From: JBDHAC01 sp039589195
GTDB taxonomy: Bacteria; Gemmatimonadota; Gemmatimonadetes; Palauibacterales; Palauibacteraceae
Reading direction: 5' to 3'
Length of the DNA: 14,818 nucleotides
Assembly (NCBI GenBank): GCA_039589195.1
Contig: JBDHHV010000085.1
Span: 1 to 14,818, forward strand
Program-made: the position numbers and the translations under genes
Notes under the pieces: model-generated
Databases searched by the model: none
What the model saw: the letters and a program-made list of their open reading frames with translations, nothing else
What the model was told of the DNA's origin: nothing
In this document: piece by piece, positions 14,691-14,818 of the stretch
Position numbering within the stretch: position 1 is the stretch's first letter
How the letters are laid out: each line of letters starts with the position of its first letter

Positions 14691-14818
14691 ACCGGTCCAC
14701 GAAGGTCCGCTCGCGATCCGTAAGGCTTGACGGTCCCTGCGTGCGGATCTTCTCGGCGATGCGCTCGTACTCCTCCCGATTCACTTCGTGCAGTTCCTCG
14801 GGCCGGATCCGCTTCCAC
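14659..14818 (-). CDS. C-terminal fragment resembling the tail of a rhomboid-family membrane protein, cut by the right edge
   Basis: Read leftward from 14817, the frame gives 52 residues and a TGA at 14661-14659. The sequence is charged and helical, with EVNREEYERIAEKIRTQG followed by SLTDRERTFVDRFS. A helix of the form 'xxxIxxKIxxxGxxSLTxxERxFLDxxS' is typical of the C-terminal tail (DUF6576-type) on many rhomboid-family intramembrane proteases in Bacteroidota and Gemmatimonadota. The membrane part and catalytic Ser/His lie outside the window, so the identification rests on the tail alone. A longer overlapping minus-strand frame starting at 14818 has shadow-like composition and is rejected. 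The gene is convergent with the acyl-CoA dehydrogenase, with 33 bp between stops. Confidence 0.6.
   Translation of the reverse strand, partial: WKRIRPEELHEVNREEYERIAEKIRTQGPSSLTDRERTFVDRFSRGTAAAPG

Noticed and set aside
14606..14818. A 70-codon minus-strand frame from GTG at the right edge
   Set aside because: The neighbouring minus-strand frame ending at 14659 gives a charged helical sequence resembling rhomboid tails. This one is Arg/Pro/Gly-rich and crosses the stop of the acyl-CoA dehydrogenase gene.

Overview
The window is GC-rich bacterial chromosome (strong G/C bias at third codon positions, many GTG starts, long spurious antisense frames). Gene content and protein style suggest Gemmatimonadota or a related FCB-group lineage: a roughly 1,100-residue secreted BNR/sortilin-type protein, a long-chain-type acyl-CoA dehydrogenase with a C-terminal extension, a UMF1-family transporter, and a probable rhomboid tail. 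This assignment is inferred from gene families; no rRNA or other marker gene is present. No tRNA, rRNA, CRISPR array, insertion sequence or phage gene was seen.

Layout. (1) Bases 1-74 probably hold the start of a leftward gene that runs off the left edge, followed by an intergenic region of about 280 bp. (2) Bases 353-3634 encode an exported beta-propeller protein with at least ten Asp-boxes. (3) Bases 3680-7708 hold three tightly packed rightward genes: an asparagine-synthetase-like ATP-dependent ligase without the usual glutaminase nucleophile, a radical SAM enzyme resembling the archaeosine-synthase radical SAM family (RaSEA/TIGR01210-like), and an FAD-dependent oxidoreductase of the halogenase/geranylgeranyl-reductase-like superfamily. 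Their gaps are 30 and 3 bp, so they look like one biosynthetic unit. I know of no characterised pathway with this set, and it is the best candidate here for an undescribed system. (4) Facing it, bases 10061 down to 7723 hold egtD (histidine N-alpha-trimethyltransferase, making hercynine) and a UMF1-type MFS transporter 23 bp downstream.

(5) Divergent from egtD across a 174-bp intergenic region, bases 10236-12490 encode a complete three-gene ABC importer of the quaternary-amine (OpuC/ProU-like) family: ATPase, permease and substrate-binding protein. A betaine-type importer back to back with a gene that makes a histidine betaine suggests a locus for uptake, synthesis and perhaps export of hercynine, ergothioneine or related betaines. 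(6) Bases 12661-14625 encode an acyl-CoA dehydrogenase of the very-long-chain type with a C-terminal helical domain. (7) At the right edge, bases 14817 down to 14659 encode the last 52 residues of a leftward protein resembling the C-terminal tail of rhomboid-family proteins. A perfect 16-bp tandem duplication copies its stop codon.

Several open frames extend upstream of the true starts. Starts were moved to codons with good ribosome-binding sites or translational overlap: 3680, 9015, 10061, 10236, 11597 and 12661.
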